The notes beneath the pieces were generated by a model. The model was not told the DNA's origin, did no database searches, and was given only the letters and a program-made list of their open reading frames with translations. DNA of 64,000 bases from Streptomyces sp. A1277 (lineage in GTDB: Bacteria; Actinomycetota; Actinomycetes; Streptomycetales; Streptomycetaceae), in NCBI RefSeq assembly GCF_004795015.1, contig NZ_SSBI01000002.1, positions 124,001 through 188,000 on the forward strand. The letters are read 5' to 3'. Below are positions 56,530 through 64,000 of this stretch, piece after piece. The translations under genes and the position numbers were made by a program. Numbering within the stretch: the first letter of the stretch is position 1; the number at the start of each line of letters is the position of its first letter.

Positions 56530-58701
56530 ATGTCCCACCCTTTCGACCCTCTGGTCATCCGGCACACCCACCGTCTGCCCGCCCCGTCCGGGCCCGCCGG
56601 GCAAGGCGACGTCGCTGCCCGGCAGTTCGACTCCGCGTTGATGTCCGTGGGCTTCAAGCTCTCGGCCGCCGTGCTGGAACATCTGTCGGCGCTTTCCGAG
56701 GACACCGTGGTCGCGACCGCCACACGCACGCTGGAGGTCGTGCGGCAGATGGTGGGCGACCACGTCCGGCACAACACGTACTTCCGTGACTTCCCCGCGG
56801 GCGTGCCGGACACCTTCGACTTCTGGCGGGAGTGCATCGCCGACGCGCTGCTGGACGGCACCTCGCGCGCGGGCACGGTCGAGCAGCTGCGCACGGGCGT
56901 GATCGACCTGCTGACCCTGCCGATGTACGGCAACTACCGGCACACGTACGCCGAGATGCTCGCCGCGCACAAGGAGTTGACGGCCGCCGCCGGCGACCGC
57001 GTGACGGTCCTGCACCTGGGCGGGACCTCCGACGAGGAGGTCACCGCGCTCTACCTCGCCCTCGCGGGCAGCAGCACCCCGCTGGGCGAGGAGGGCCTGC
57101 GCGACCTCGGCGTGCTGGCCGCGCACTGCGTGGACGGGCCGCAGCCGGAGTCCATACCCGTGCGGGAGAACAGGGCCGTCGTCAACGCCGGCCGTCTCGC
57201 GGCCGGCCGGGACCTCCTGCTGGACACCGTGACCGATGTGCTCCGCCTGGCCTGCGCGTTGAGCGACGGGGACGTGACGCTGGCGGAGCCGACCCGTTTC
57301 CGGTCGCTGTCGCGGCCGGTGCGCCGGGCGCTGATCGCCGGGCTCGACGCCGTGGTCGCGGCGGCTCCCGCCAAGCTCGCCGACGTCCCGGCCCACCGTG
57401 AGGCGTTCAAGCGTCTCGGGGAGCGGCTGCACCCGCACGAGTACCCGAACCGGCCGCATGCCGCCGAGGTCTTCGCCGTGGCCCGGGGCGAGCGGGAGGC
57501 CCGGTCCTTCGACAGCCGCGTCGAGGCGCTGCTCGGCGCCGACGACGTCACCGAAGCGGCGCGGCTGCTGTCCGCCGCCCCGGGCAAGCTGTTCCGCTCG
57601 CTGGACCGGCTGCTGCGCACGTGCCGTACCGACGAGGAACGCGAGGCCGTCGTGGCGGCCGCCGAGCAGGCCGCCCCGCAGGTGTCGGGCCGGGTCCTGC
57701 TGTCGGTCCGTGAGCACCTGCACAACCGGGGGCGGACGCCGGGCGGGCGCCGTGTCTTCGTCAACCAGCGCGCCCGTGCCTGGGTCGCCACCGACACCCG
57801 TCCGCCGGTGCCGCGGTCCGGCCGCGAACGCCTGATCGCCGCGCTGGACGCGGAGACGAGCCGTCGTCTGCCGGAGGCCGGGCACCTCCTGATCGACCCG
57901 GACGTCCTGGACGTGGCGCTCCCGCTCAGCGGCAAGTCGACGTCCGCGGGCCTCGGGGTGCTCCCCCGCGGTTCCCTCTCCCCCGTCGACGGGGAGCTGC
58001 TGCGCTTCTTCGTGTACTGGAAGCAGGCGAAGCACGACACCGACTTCGACCTGTCGGCGCTGGTGCTCGACGCCGACTACGAGACGGTGAGCTGGCTGTC
58101 CTACACCGCGCTCACCGAGATCGGGGGCGAGCACTCCGGTGACATCACGGAAGCGCCCGAGGGGGCCTCGGAGTTCATCAACCTGCGCCTGGGCGCCGTA
58201 CGCGGTGACTTCGTCGTCCCGCAGGTCAACATCTTCTCCGGGGAGAACTTCGAGGCCGTCGAGGAGTCGTTCTTCGGGTTCATGACCCGTGACGCCGAGC
58301 AGGCGGGCCGGCCCTTCGAGCCGCGTACGGTCCGCATGAAGTCGGAACTGCGCGGACCGGGCAAGGTCGCCCTGCCGCTGGCGTTCCTGCGCGGGCCCGA
58401 CGGCGGCTGGCGGGCCAGGTGGCTCCACCTGTACCTGGCGGGCAACCCGCACTCCAACCGCGTCGAGGGCAACCGGGTGTCCGTGGCGGCCCTGGTGCGC
58501 GGCATCGTCGAGCGCGACTACCTGACGGTCGGGTACCTCACCGGTCTGATGGCGGGACGCGGGGCGGCCACCACGCTGTGGGACGGGGTGACGGTCCCGG
58601 ACGGCCCGGTCACGTACATCGGTCTGGAGCGCCCCGACGGTCTGCACCCGGACTCCGTGATCGTCACGCCGGAAAATCTGCGCGACCTGATCCTGGCATG
58701 A
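56530..58701 (+). CDS. Large TerD-domain protein
   Basis: 723 aa. The C-terminal part (about 455-640) resembles the TerD/stress-protein fold: VDVALPLSGKSTSAGLGVLP, then TDFDLSALVLDADYETVSWL, then VNIFSGENFEAVEESFFGFM. The N-terminal 450 residues are helical and I cannot assign them firmly; segments such as EESIPVREN-like sequence (here PESIPVRENRAVVNAG) recall the MXAN_6230/SCO0854 group, but no RING motif is visible. TerD proteins bind Ca2+ and take part in tellurite, phage and stress responses. ATG at 56530 has only a weak ribosome site. The frame is open upstream into the broken GNAT gene. No other ter genes are in the window. Confidence 0.75.
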   Translation: MSHPFDPLVIRHTHRLPAPSGPAGQGDVAARQFDSALMSVGFKLSAAVLEHLSALSEDTVVATATRTLEVVRQMVGDHVRHNTYFRDFPAGVPDTFDFWRECIADALLDGTSRAGTVEQLRTGVIDLLTLPMYGNYRHTYAEMLAAHKELTAAAGDRVTVLHLGGTSDEEVTALYLALAGSSTPLGEEGLRDLGVLAAHCVDGPQPESIPVRENRAVVNAGRLAAGRDLLLDTVTDVLRLACALSDGDVTLAEPTRFRSLSRPVRRALIAGLDAVVAAAPAKLADVPAHREAFKRLGERLHPHEYPNRPHAAEVFAVARGEREARSFDSRVEALLGADDVTEAARLLSAAPGKLFRSLDRLLRTCRTDEEREAVVAAAEQAAPQVSGRVLLSVREHLHNRGRTPGGRRVFVNQRARAWVATDTRPPVPRSGRERLIAALDAETSRRLPEAGHLLIDPDVLDVALPLSGKSTSAGLGVLPRGSLSPVDGELLRFFVYWKQAKHDTDFDLSALVLDADYETVSWLSYTALTEIGGEHSGDITEAPEGASEFINLRLGAVRGDFVVPQVNIFSGENFEAVEESFFGFMTRDAEQAGRPFEPRTVRMKSELRGPGKVALPLAFLRGPDGGWRARWLHLYLAGNPHSNRVEGNRVSVAALVRGIVERDYLTVGYLTGLMAGRGAATTLWDGVTVPDGPVTYIGLERPDGLHPDSVIVTPENLRDLILA

Positions 58702-58799
58702 CTGATAGCGTCGGTCGTGGCGAGGCCATGGAAGGACTTCCTTCTCACTCCTTGTAATGGTTCTAGTCCTTCCGCTTTCCTCGCCCCGACGTGACGCCG

Positions 58800-58993
58800 G
58801 GATGCCCGATGGCAACCCGGCGCAGTCATTTCGCCGGTGCTGCCGGCCGCCGCGCCCAGGGAGGTCGTGGATGACGTGGATGACGGGGGCGCTCGATCAG
58901 GACCAGGACCGACTCGCTCAGCCGGGGCAGCCGGGTGTCCGCGCCCGTGACCTCGCGCAGCGTCGGGGAGGGCTGGTTGGTGCGGGTGCTCAT
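58800..58993 (-). pseudogene. Isochorismatase-family hydrolase remnant
   Basis: From the ATG at 58993 the minus strand reads SPTLREVTGADTRLPRLSES followed by VLVLI, the usual N-terminus of streptomycete isochorismatase-like cysteine hydrolases. Directly after this, in another frame, PVIHVIHDLPG follows, a segment normally about 40 residues further on. A central deletion plus frame change removed the catalytic Asp and the rest. The 440-base gap around it (58702-59141) otherwise holds nothing I recognise. Confidence 0.5.
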
Positions 58994-59141
58994 GGTGTGC
59001 CCTACGGCCGCGAAGACCGCGATGACGACGCGGTGTGCGGTGGACATGCACTCAGCGTCGTCAACAGCGGGGGGTGGCCGCAATGACGGTTCTCTGTCAC
59101 ATCCGGACATACGGCGGCGTCGGGGGCCGTCCGGCCGGTCG

Positions 59142-59729
59142 TCAGCCGGTGACGGGCCACTCCAGCGGCTCCTTGGTGAAGCCCTGGCTCAGCTGGACGG
59201 CGGCGGCCTTCTGGCCCTCGGGGATCAGGAATGCCTTGCAGATCTTCTCCGACTGGCCGGGGCTCAGCTTCTTCTCCGTGTCCGGAGCCGGGCAGTCGGG
59301 CCACTTGGCCTCGCCCATGAGGACGATGAGCGCCTTCGTGCGCTCGCCCTTGTCGGTCTTGACGACCAGGTCGTCGTCCATGTCCCCGACCTCCATGGGC
59401 GTACCGCTCTTGTGCGTGAGCGTGGCCCATACGTAGACGGGGATCCTGGGGCTGTCATCCTTGTCCTTGTCCAGGCCGGAGTTGTCCATGTCCGCCTTGG
59501 TGCCCGTCTCCACCTTGGTGGGTGTGACGGTGAAGGTGGCGTCCTTCGAGTTCTGCATGGTGCTCTCCTGCGGCGGGCCGGCCTCGCCCAGACGGTAGGT
59601 CGTCTTCTCGTCCGATGCCCTGGAGCTCTTACCGTCGTCCTTCGCGTCCGAACCGTTGCAGCCGGTCAATACCACGGCCAGCACCAGGGCGCCCATCGCG
59701 GCAGGCACGGCGCGAGTCCACGTGCGCAT
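59142..59729 (-). CDS. Secreted lipoprotein, hypothetical
   Basis: 195 aa. The signal peptide RTWTRAVPAAMGALVLAVVL ends in the lipobox LTGCNG, so it is anchored outside the membrane. The mature part is Lys/Asp-rich, with two Cys (WPDCPAPD and EKICKAFLIPE). The pattern ATFTVTPTKVETGTK followed by YVWATLTHKSGTPM resembles the DUF4352 immunoglobulin-like fold of telokin-type lipoproteins. ATG at 59729 is preferred over GTG at 59750 because the signal peptide begins there. Function unknown. Confidence 0.8.
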   Translation of the reverse strand: MRTWTRAVPAAMGALVLAVVLTGCNGSDAKDDGKSSRASDEKTTYRLGEAGPPQESTMQNSKDATFTVTPTKVETGTKADMDNSGLDKDKDDSPRIPVYVWATLTHKSGTPMEVGDMDDDLVVKTDKGERTKALIVLMGEAKWPDCPAPDTEKKLSPGQSEKICKAFLIPEGQKAAAVQLSQGFTKEPLEWPVTG

Positions 59730-59959
59730 ATCTCTCGTTCCCCGTTCCACCAGCTCGTTTCGTCCGGCCGGGCGAGACGACTCCCCCGGCCGGGCTCTCC
59801 GTTCGAGCGCACGATCTTGCCAGAAGGCGTTCGCCGGTACGGAAGAGGGGCCGGACGGCCGCGGGGCCGGCGGGAGGGCCGGGGCCGTTCGAGATGCAGG
59901 TGCGGGGCGGCGCTGATTCGCTGGAGTGGTCGGCTCTCCTTCGAGAACCAGGAGTGATC

Positions 59960-60148
59960 ATGAGCGTTGCGGACGAAACCGGTGGCCGCGCCGAGCGCAT
60001 CCGGGCCAAGGCGCAGGAGATGCAGGAGGCCGCCGAGCGTGCCCCCGACCCGCAGGAGCGGCGGCGCCTCCAGGACAAGGCGCGCCGGCTCCGGGAGCGG
60101 AGCGACCAGGTGACCACCAAGGGCGACCACGGGATCAACCCGCTCTGA
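59960..60148 (+). CDS. DUF6381 family small protein
   Basis: 62 aa, highly charged, predicted as one long helix pair: RAERIRAKAQEMQEAAERAP and RRRLQDKARRLRERSDQ. It matches the small DUF6381 proteins of streptomycetes, which are of unknown function and often stress-associated. ATG at 59960 follows AGGAG at six bases. It is convergent with the DUF6221 gene with a hairpin between them. Confidence 0.78.
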   Translation: MSVADETGGRAERIRAKAQEMQEAAERAPDPQERRRLQDKARRLRERSDQVTTKGDHGINPL

Positions 60149-60151
60149 TCG

Positions 60152-60178
60152 GGTACGCCGTCCCCGGGGCGGCGTACC
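60152..60178. terminator. Bidirectional hairpin terminator
   Basis: GGTACGCCG and CGGCGTACC are perfect 9-base arms around a 9-base loop, between the convergent DUF6381 and DUF6221 genes. Confidence 0.7.
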
Positions 60179-60184
60179 GGGGTG

Positions 60185-60583
60185 TCACTGGATGAAGCGG
60201 GGCAGCCATTTCACCTGGTAGTCGGGGTGGCCCGCGTGTTCGGCGGCCATCTGCCGGACGGCGAAACCGAGGCCGAAGGCCCGGCCGGAGGCGAAATCGC
60301 GCTGTGGCCGGTCGGTGTCGAGGGCGGCCACCTCGGTGTACTCGTCCAAGAGGACCCGGTTGGTCTCGATGCGCTGGAGGGTGCGGGCCGGGTCCTGCCG
60401 GGCGATGTGATGGTCGTAGCCGTGCGTGCGCAGGGTGAAGGCGATAGCGCCGCCGCGGTCGTGGATCTCGCCGGGCACCTCGGCCGGGCACCGCCACCCC
60501 TCGCCGCCGGCCTCCCGCGCGGTCTGCTCTTCCTCGTCGAGGCGTGCCCGGACGAACGCGACGAGGTCGGAGTTGTCTGTCAT
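60185..60583 (-). CDS. DUF6221 family protein
   Basis: 132 aa. Matches the DUF6221 pattern of streptomycetes: LVAFVRARLDEEEQTAREA, then HIARQDPARTLQRIETNRVL, then QMAAEHAGHPDYQVKWLP. Soluble, no signal peptide. ATG at 60583 was chosen because AAGGA lies about 11 bases upstream; an ATG at 60595 directly abuts the site. These genes are frequent and multicopy in streptomycete genomes; the function is unknown. Confidence 0.8.
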   Translation of the reverse strand: MTDNSDLVAFVRARLDEEEQTAREAGGEGWRCPAEVPGEIHDRGGAIAFTLRTHGYDHHIARQDPARTLQRIETNRVLLDEYTEVAALDTDRPQRDFASGRAFGLGFAVRQMAAEHAGHPDYQVKWLPRFIQ

Positions 60584-60695
60584 CTGGTTCTGCATCCTTC
60601 CGCTCGGCCCCACCCCTCAGGGGCCGTGCTGGACACTATCCCGCGGCGCGCGCCGGGTCCCGCAGCCGCTCGCGCCCCGCGATCCGGGCCACGCA

Positions 60696-60734
60696 CCGGT
60701 GGGCGGGGCCCCCGCTCGGAGCACCGCCCACCGG
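60696..60734. terminator. Hairpin terminator after the deazaflavin-dependent nitroreductase gene
   Basis: CCGGTGGGCGG and CCGCCCACCGG are perfect 11-base arms with a 17-base loop, 21 bases beyond the stop of the minus-strand gene at 60755. Confidence 0.65.
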
Positions 60735-60754
60735 CCGGGGCCGGCCCCGCCGTC

Positions 60755-61201
60755 TCAGTGGCTGCCGTTCACCGGCTCCAGCACGAAGACGGGGATCTCC
60801 CGGTCCGTCTTCTTCTGGTAGTCCGCGTAGTCGGGGAACGCCTCGACCGCGCGCTCCCACCAGGCCGCCTTCTCCTCGCCGGTCACCTCGCGGGCGGTCA
60901 TGTCCCGGCGCACCGGCCCGTCCTGGAGCTCCGCGCGGGGGTCGGCGACGAGGTTGTGGTACCAGACCGGGTGCTTGGGGGCGCCGCCCTGGGAGGCGAC
61001 CACCGCGTAGAGCCCGTCGTGCTCGACGCGCATGAGGGGCGTCTTGCGGATCTTCCCGCTCCTCGCGCCGACGGTCGTCAGCACGATGACGGGCATGCCG
61101 CGCATCGTCGTCCCCTCCGTTCCCCCCGAACTCTCGTACTGCTCGACCTGGTCACGGACCATCTGTGAGGGGCTCGGTTCGTACTCGCCCTGGAGAGGCA
61201 T
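60755..61201 (-). CDS. F420/deazaflavin-dependent nitroreductase family protein
   Basis: 148 aa of the Ddn-like split-barrel family, which uses the deazaflavin F420 to reduce quinones or nitro compounds. Visible motifs are [20 protein letters not shown] (F420 phosphate-binding region), [20 protein letters not shown] and ARELQDG-like sequence (here RAELQDG), and [20 protein letters not shown]. Length is typical. ATG at 61201 starts [19 protein letters not shown]. It is likely a cytoplasmic or membrane-associated redox protein with unknown physiological substrate. Confidence 0.9.
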   Translation of the reverse strand: MPLQGEYEPSPSQMVRDQVEQYESSGGTEGTTMRGMPVIVLTTVGARSGKIRKTPLMRVEHDGLYAVVASQGGAPKHPVWYHNLVADPRAELQDGPVRRDMTAREVTGEEKAAWWERAVEAFPDYADYQKKTDREIPVFVLEPVNGSH

Positions 61202-61347
61202 GCGTCTTTCCCATCGTCGGCGTGGTGCCGGGGCATCTCATCGGCCGCGGCACCTCATCATGGCTTCAACGACTTCGGCCACCGCGAAAGCCCGCCCCGG
61301 TCGACGTGTCGCGCGCGCCGGCCGGGCGATCACGGCGCCGTCACCGA

Positions 61348-61383
61348 CAGGAGCCCCCGCCCGGTGCGGGGCGGGGGCTCCTG
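61348..61383. terminator. Hairpin terminator after the LPMO gene
   Basis: CAGGAGCCCCCGCCC and GGGCGGGGGCTCCTG are perfect 15-base arms with a 6-base loop, 16 bases beyond the LPMO stop codon. Confidence 0.88.
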
Positions 61384-61398
61384 TTCCCGGCGTCGACG

Positions 61399-61914
61399 TC
61401 AGCTGACGTTGACGTCGATGCAGGCGTAGAAGGCGTTGGCGGTGTCGGCGATGTTCCAGACCGCGAGGACCTTCTGCTTGCCCGAGAGGTTGCCGAAGTC
61501 CACCTGGTGGGTGACGGTCGCGCCGGGCTGGGCGCCGTTGTCGTTGAACTCGGCGATCTTCTGGCCGGACGCGTAGTACTGCCAGGTGCTGGTGGCGTGG
61601 CGGGCGGTCAGCTTCCACTCGAAGGACGTGCTGCGGCTGACCGGGGTGACCTGCCAGCCCTTGGAGTCGTCGTCCAGCTCGGCGAAGGCGCTGTTGCCGC
61701 CACTGCAACTGGTCAGCCCCTTGGGGCCCTCCACGCTCTGCGGTTCGTAGGTGATGGAACCGCAGCTGACGGTTCCGGCGGCGCACTGGGCCTGCCGGCT
61801 GGGCGGTGACGAGATGTAGCCGTGGGCGCTGGCGGAGCCGGTGGGCAGGGTGAGCGCGAGTACCGGGGCGAGTACGGCTCCGACGGCTGCGGCGGTCTTC
61901 CTTTTCGCGTGCAT
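61399..61914 (-). CDS. Lytic polysaccharide monooxygenase, AA10, chitin-type
   Basis: 171 aa secreted copper enzyme that oxidatively cleaves crystalline chitin. The signal peptide ends TGSASA and the mature protein begins HGYISSPPSRQAQC, so His1 forms half of the copper histidine brace. The second His is in ARHATSTWQYY. The conserved SGGNSAFAELDD and VWNIADTANAFYACID follow. It is a single domain without an extra carbohydrate-binding module, like the small CHB-type proteins of streptomycetes. A DasR-like site 160 bases upstream suggests repression relieved by N-acetylglucosamine-derived signals. Confidence 0.93.
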   Translation of the reverse strand: MHAKRKTAAAVGAVLAPVLALTLPTGSASAHGYISSPPSRQAQCAAGTVSCGSITYEPQSVEGPKGLTSCSGGNSAFAELDDDSKGWQVTPVSRSTSFEWKLTARHATSTWQYYASGQKIAEFNDNGAQPGATVTHQVDFGNLSGKQKVLAVWNIADTANAFYACIDVNVS

Positions 61915-62073
61915 GCTTCTCCTTCACATGAGGCATCGCTGCACGCGCGGACCGTGGGGAGCCCGGGAGCGGCAGTCCAGCCTCTCGAGTGTGGGGCCAA
62001 GAGGCGCGAAGGGCGCGGCAGAACCATGACCGGACACCCCTGTATAGGGGTGGCCGGGGCCGGGCCCTGCACT

Positions 62074-62085
62074 TGGACTAGACCA
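62074..62085. promoter_or_regulatory. DasR-like operator (dre) upstream of LPMO gene
   Basis: TGGACTAGACCA differs by one base from the core TGGTCTAGACCA of DasR-responsive elements, which control chitin and N-acetylglucosamine genes in streptomycetes. Downstream, on the LPMO strand, CACCCC-TATACA-GGGGTG (62035-62052) is a palindrome enclosing a -10-like TATACA. Confidence 0.6.
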
Positions 62086-62144
62086 TACCCAGAGAGGCGT
62101 GAGCGTCAAGGGTGCTGAGAGAGAGCTGAGTTGAGCCGGGGGCG

Positions 62145-62855
62145 TCAGGGCCGGGTGGTGCCGTAGTGGACCGTGACCGTCTCGAACCCCAGTGAGCCGA
62201 GCAGGCCCCGCAGCATCGCGGTGGTGTTCTTCTCGGCGCGCTGCGCCAGGCCGCTCTCCTCGGCCGCTTCGCCGATGTGGCGGGCGGCGAGTTTGTTGAC
62301 GGCCTGTTCGCTGCCTGGGTTGTCGGAGAAGAAGTCGCCGAGCCGGTCGAGGAGGCCGCGTTGCTTGGACACGGCGTAGGAGCGGTCGGGGTCGAGTGCC
62401 GGCTTGCCCAGGACCGCGTGCGGCAGGCGGATTTCGGCCGTGGTGCGGTCCTCGTTGACGACGACTCCCCCGCTCGTCACCTTCCCCAGGTCCACGTAGG
62501 CGGAGACGGTGCCGGCGCCGACGTACAGCGTGCGGGTGCCGCGGATGGCGTCGGGGACGAACTTGGTGTCCTTCTCCAGGTCGACGACGACCTGGAAGTT
62601 GCCGGCGGCCGCCTCGTACCTGCTCATGTCCTGAATCGACTTGAGCACCGCGGGGCCGGAGCGGTCGTGGGTCTCCTCGCCGAGGAGGTCGCCCAGCCCC
62701 GGAAGCAGGCTGAGGCGGGTGCCGATGAGCAGCAGGGCCAGCGCTGCCGCGCAGCCGGCGGCCACCCGGACCCAGCGGTTGCGACGGCGCCGGGCGCCGT
62801 CGTCGGCCGGGTCGGGCTTCGGGGACGGTTCTGTCGCCGAGTCGATGGAGGTCAT
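62145..62855 (-). CDS. DUF4230 membrane-anchored protein
   Basis: 236 aa. After a short charged N-terminus comes one membrane helix (WVRVAAGCAAALALLLIGTR, about residues 29-48). The DUF4230 domain follows: VLKSIQDMSRYEAAAGNFQV, VVDLEKDTKFVPDAIRGTRT, LYVGAGTVSAYVDLGKV and the C-terminal AEKNTTAMLRGLLGSLGFET. Topology suggests the domain is outside the cell. Function unknown. ATG at 62855 is chosen because the family domain and helix lie directly behind it. Confidence 0.85.
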   Translation of the reverse strand: MTSIDSATEPSPKPDPADDGARRRRNRWVRVAAGCAAALALLLIGTRLSLLPGLGDLLGEETHDRSGPAVLKSIQDMSRYEAAAGNFQVVVDLEKDTKFVPDAIRGTRTLYVGAGTVSAYVDLGKVTSGGVVVNEDRTTAEIRLPHAVLGKPALDPDRSYAVSKQRGLLDRLGDFFSDNPGSEQAVNKLAARHIGEAAEESGLAQRAEKNTTAMLRGLLGSLGFETVTVHYGTTRP

Positions 62856-62967
62856 ACTGCCCGTATGACCCGGCCCGCCGAATTCACGCCGGAGTCCGAA
62901 GTGCCTGCGCCGGCCGCCGTAGGAGGGAGCGGACGGCCCGGTCACCGCACACCGTCAGCGACGCCTC

Positions 62968-63483
62968 TCACGCCCCGGTGACACCGTCCAGCCGCTCGCG
63001 CACCAGGTCGGCGTGGCCGATGTGGCGGGCGTACTCGCTGATCATGTGGACGTGGACGAAACGCAGGGAGTAGACCTCGTCGTCGTGGGTGAAGGTGTCG
63101 TCCAGCGAGGCCCCGGCGACGATCTCGTCGGCCAGCCGGCACTCCTCGACCAGCCGGGCGTAGTCCTCGGCGGCCCGGGCCGGGTCGAGGTCCTCGAAGT
63201 CCGCGTCCTTGCCCTTGGCCGGGTCGTACAGCGACTCGAGCTCCTGACCGGCGAACCGCTGCCGGAACCAGGTGCGTTCGACCTTCGCCATATGGCGTAC
63301 GAGCCCCAGGAGTGCGAGGTTCGACGGCGGCACGGTGCGCTCGGCGAGCTGTTCACCGGTCAGGCCGGCGCACTTCTGCAGCAGGGTGGATCGGAACCAG
63401 TTCAGGAATCCGGTGAGCATCTCCCGCTCGCCGCCGACGAGCGAGCCGGGCGTACGGGTGGCTTCTGGGGCTGTCCATGTCAT
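62968..63483 (-). CDS. DinB-family (DUF664) protein
   Basis: 171 aa four-helix protein of the DinB/YfiT superfamily, whose members are metal-dependent thiol transferases, in actinobacteria often mycothiol-dependent. The three metal-binding His positions are plausible: LLGLVRHMAKVERTWF (helix 2), then HMISEYARHIGHADLVRE (helix 4, two His). The segment ESLYDPAKGKDADFEDLD matches the DUF664 subgroup. It is a likely cytoplasmic detoxification enzyme with unknown substrate. Confidence 0.87.
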   Translation of the reverse strand: MTWTAPEATRTPGSLVGGEREMLTGFLNWFRSTLLQKCAGLTGEQLAERTVPPSNLALLGLVRHMAKVERTWFRQRFAGQELESLYDPAKGKDADFEDLDPARAAEDYARLVEECRLADEIVAGASLDDTFTHDDEVYSLRFVHVHMISEYARHIGHADLVRERLDGVTGA

Positions 63484-63523
63484 TCGGTGATCATGCCTGG
63501 AGGAAGGGCCCGCACACGAGCCC

Positions 63524-64000
63524 TTACGGCCGCATGCTGTAGCCGGTGTCGTCCGAGGAGGAGCGGGCCGTGGACGTCGTCACGCCGCCGATGACCCCGA
63601 GGACGAGGAAGAGGACCAGCAGCGCCTTGCCTGCGGTGCTCATGACCAGCCAACTGGTGGCGGAGCGCCGCTGTCCCCGCGGCACGGCGAGGGCGTCCTC
63701 GCCGAAGAGGCCCTTGGGGTGGGCGGGAGTGAGCATCGACAGGTAGGCGGACACGCGCATCTCGTAGCGCAGGGTGGCCGCCGTGGCCTCGAACAGAGGG
63801 CGGGGCATGCGCCCGAGGACCAGGGTGATCAGCCACCACAGGATCGCCAGGGCGGACCAGCCGGACGTGACGAGGCCCTGCACGATCGCTGCGGGAATCA
63901 CCAGGACCAGGCGGAAGAAGACGGCGAGCCGGTTCAGCCGCGTCGGCCGGACGTCGATGCGCACCGGGTAGTGCGGCGGCTGGGTCAGGGCGAAGGGCGG
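63524..64000 (-). CDS. DUF4389 membrane protein, N-terminus beyond the window
   Basis: At least 158 residues; the frame stays open to the right edge (PPFALTQPPHYPVRID), so the true start is outside. The sequence has PVRIDVRPTRLNRLAVFFRL, the beginning of a DUF4389 unit, then a membrane segment VLVIPAAIVQGLVTSGWSAL, LWWLITLVLGRMPRPLFEA and YEMRVSAYLSMLT. A last helix near the C-terminus reads ALLVLFLVLGVIGGVTT. A four-helix-like membrane protein of unknown function. DUF4389 proteins often contain two such units, so half may be missing here. Confidence 0.75.
   Translation of the reverse strand, partial: PPFALTQPPHYPVRIDVRPTRLNRLAVFFRLVLVIPAAIVQGLVTSGWSALAILWWLITLVLGRMPRPLFEATAATLRYEMRVSAYLSMLTPAHPKGLFGEDALAVPRGQRRSATSWLVMSTAGKALLVLFLVLGVIGGVTTSTARSSSDDTGYSMRP

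Overview
This 64 kb window looks like chromosomal DNA of a Streptomyces. GC content is very high, GTG and TTG starts are common, and many encoded families are typical of streptomycetes: a spore-associated protein, DUF5133, DUF6381 and DUF6221 proteins, FemX, an SigB-type sigma factor, an LAxTG surface protein and an AA10 chitin LPMO. I see no rRNA, tRNA, CRISPR array, insertion sequence or phage gene.

Bases 1-11.4 kb are accessory and partly decayed. Intact genes (quinone reductase with divergent XRE regulator, TIGR00027-type methyltransferase, GNAT, TetR, Tat-exported epoxide-hydrolase-like protein, LARTG surface protein, DUF1838, SapA-like protein) alternate with remnants of an aldo/keto reductase, an acyl-CoA dehydrogenase-like enzyme, an MFS transporter and a secreted lipase.

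Bases 11.5-34.1 kb hold a compact nonribosomal peptide locus on the minus strand: an mbtH-like gene, then a four-module synthetase (C-A-T x4, then E; 4787 aa), then a two-module synthetase (C-A-T-C-A-T ending in a reductase domain; about 2538 aa). Six modules, one epimerase and reductive release predict a hexapeptide aldehyde or alcohol. Visible specificity residues suggest X-Gln-X-(D)Gln-X-Phe, where X is an unidentified residue with the same pocket in modules 1, 3 and 5. The first C domain resembles the EntF starter type, so an N-acyl cap is possible. A TTA codon at residue 55 of the first synthetase implies bldA-dependent translation. No thioesterase, transporter, tailoring enzyme or dedicated regulator adjoins the locus.

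Bases 34.6-46.6 kb are mainly redox and stress functions: ThpR, a saccharopine-dehydrogenase-like protein sharing a twin operator with a divergent TetR, an SDR, a hemerythrin protein, an FAD/Rieske oxidoreductase, FemX, an Asp23 protein, the SigB-type sigma factor, a flavodoxin-fold reductase, a small membrane protein, a PRC-barrel protein and a DUF5133 protein. Promoter-like GNNT-N15-GGGTA(C/G) sequences precede the hemerythrin and sigma genes. A neighbouring RsbU-like PP2C phosphatase gene is broken by three frame changes.

Bases 47.9-64 kb carry a two-gene operon (ATP-grasp enzyme plus CocE/NonD hydrolase), an ECF41-type sigma factor, a family-5 uracil-DNA glycosylase, lipoproteins, a VOC protein, a broken GNAT gene reading without a stop towards a large TerD-domain protein, an isochorismatase-family remnant, an F420-type nitroreductase, a chitin LPMO with a DasR-like site upstream, and DUF4230, DinB and DUF4389 proteins, the last cut by the window edge.
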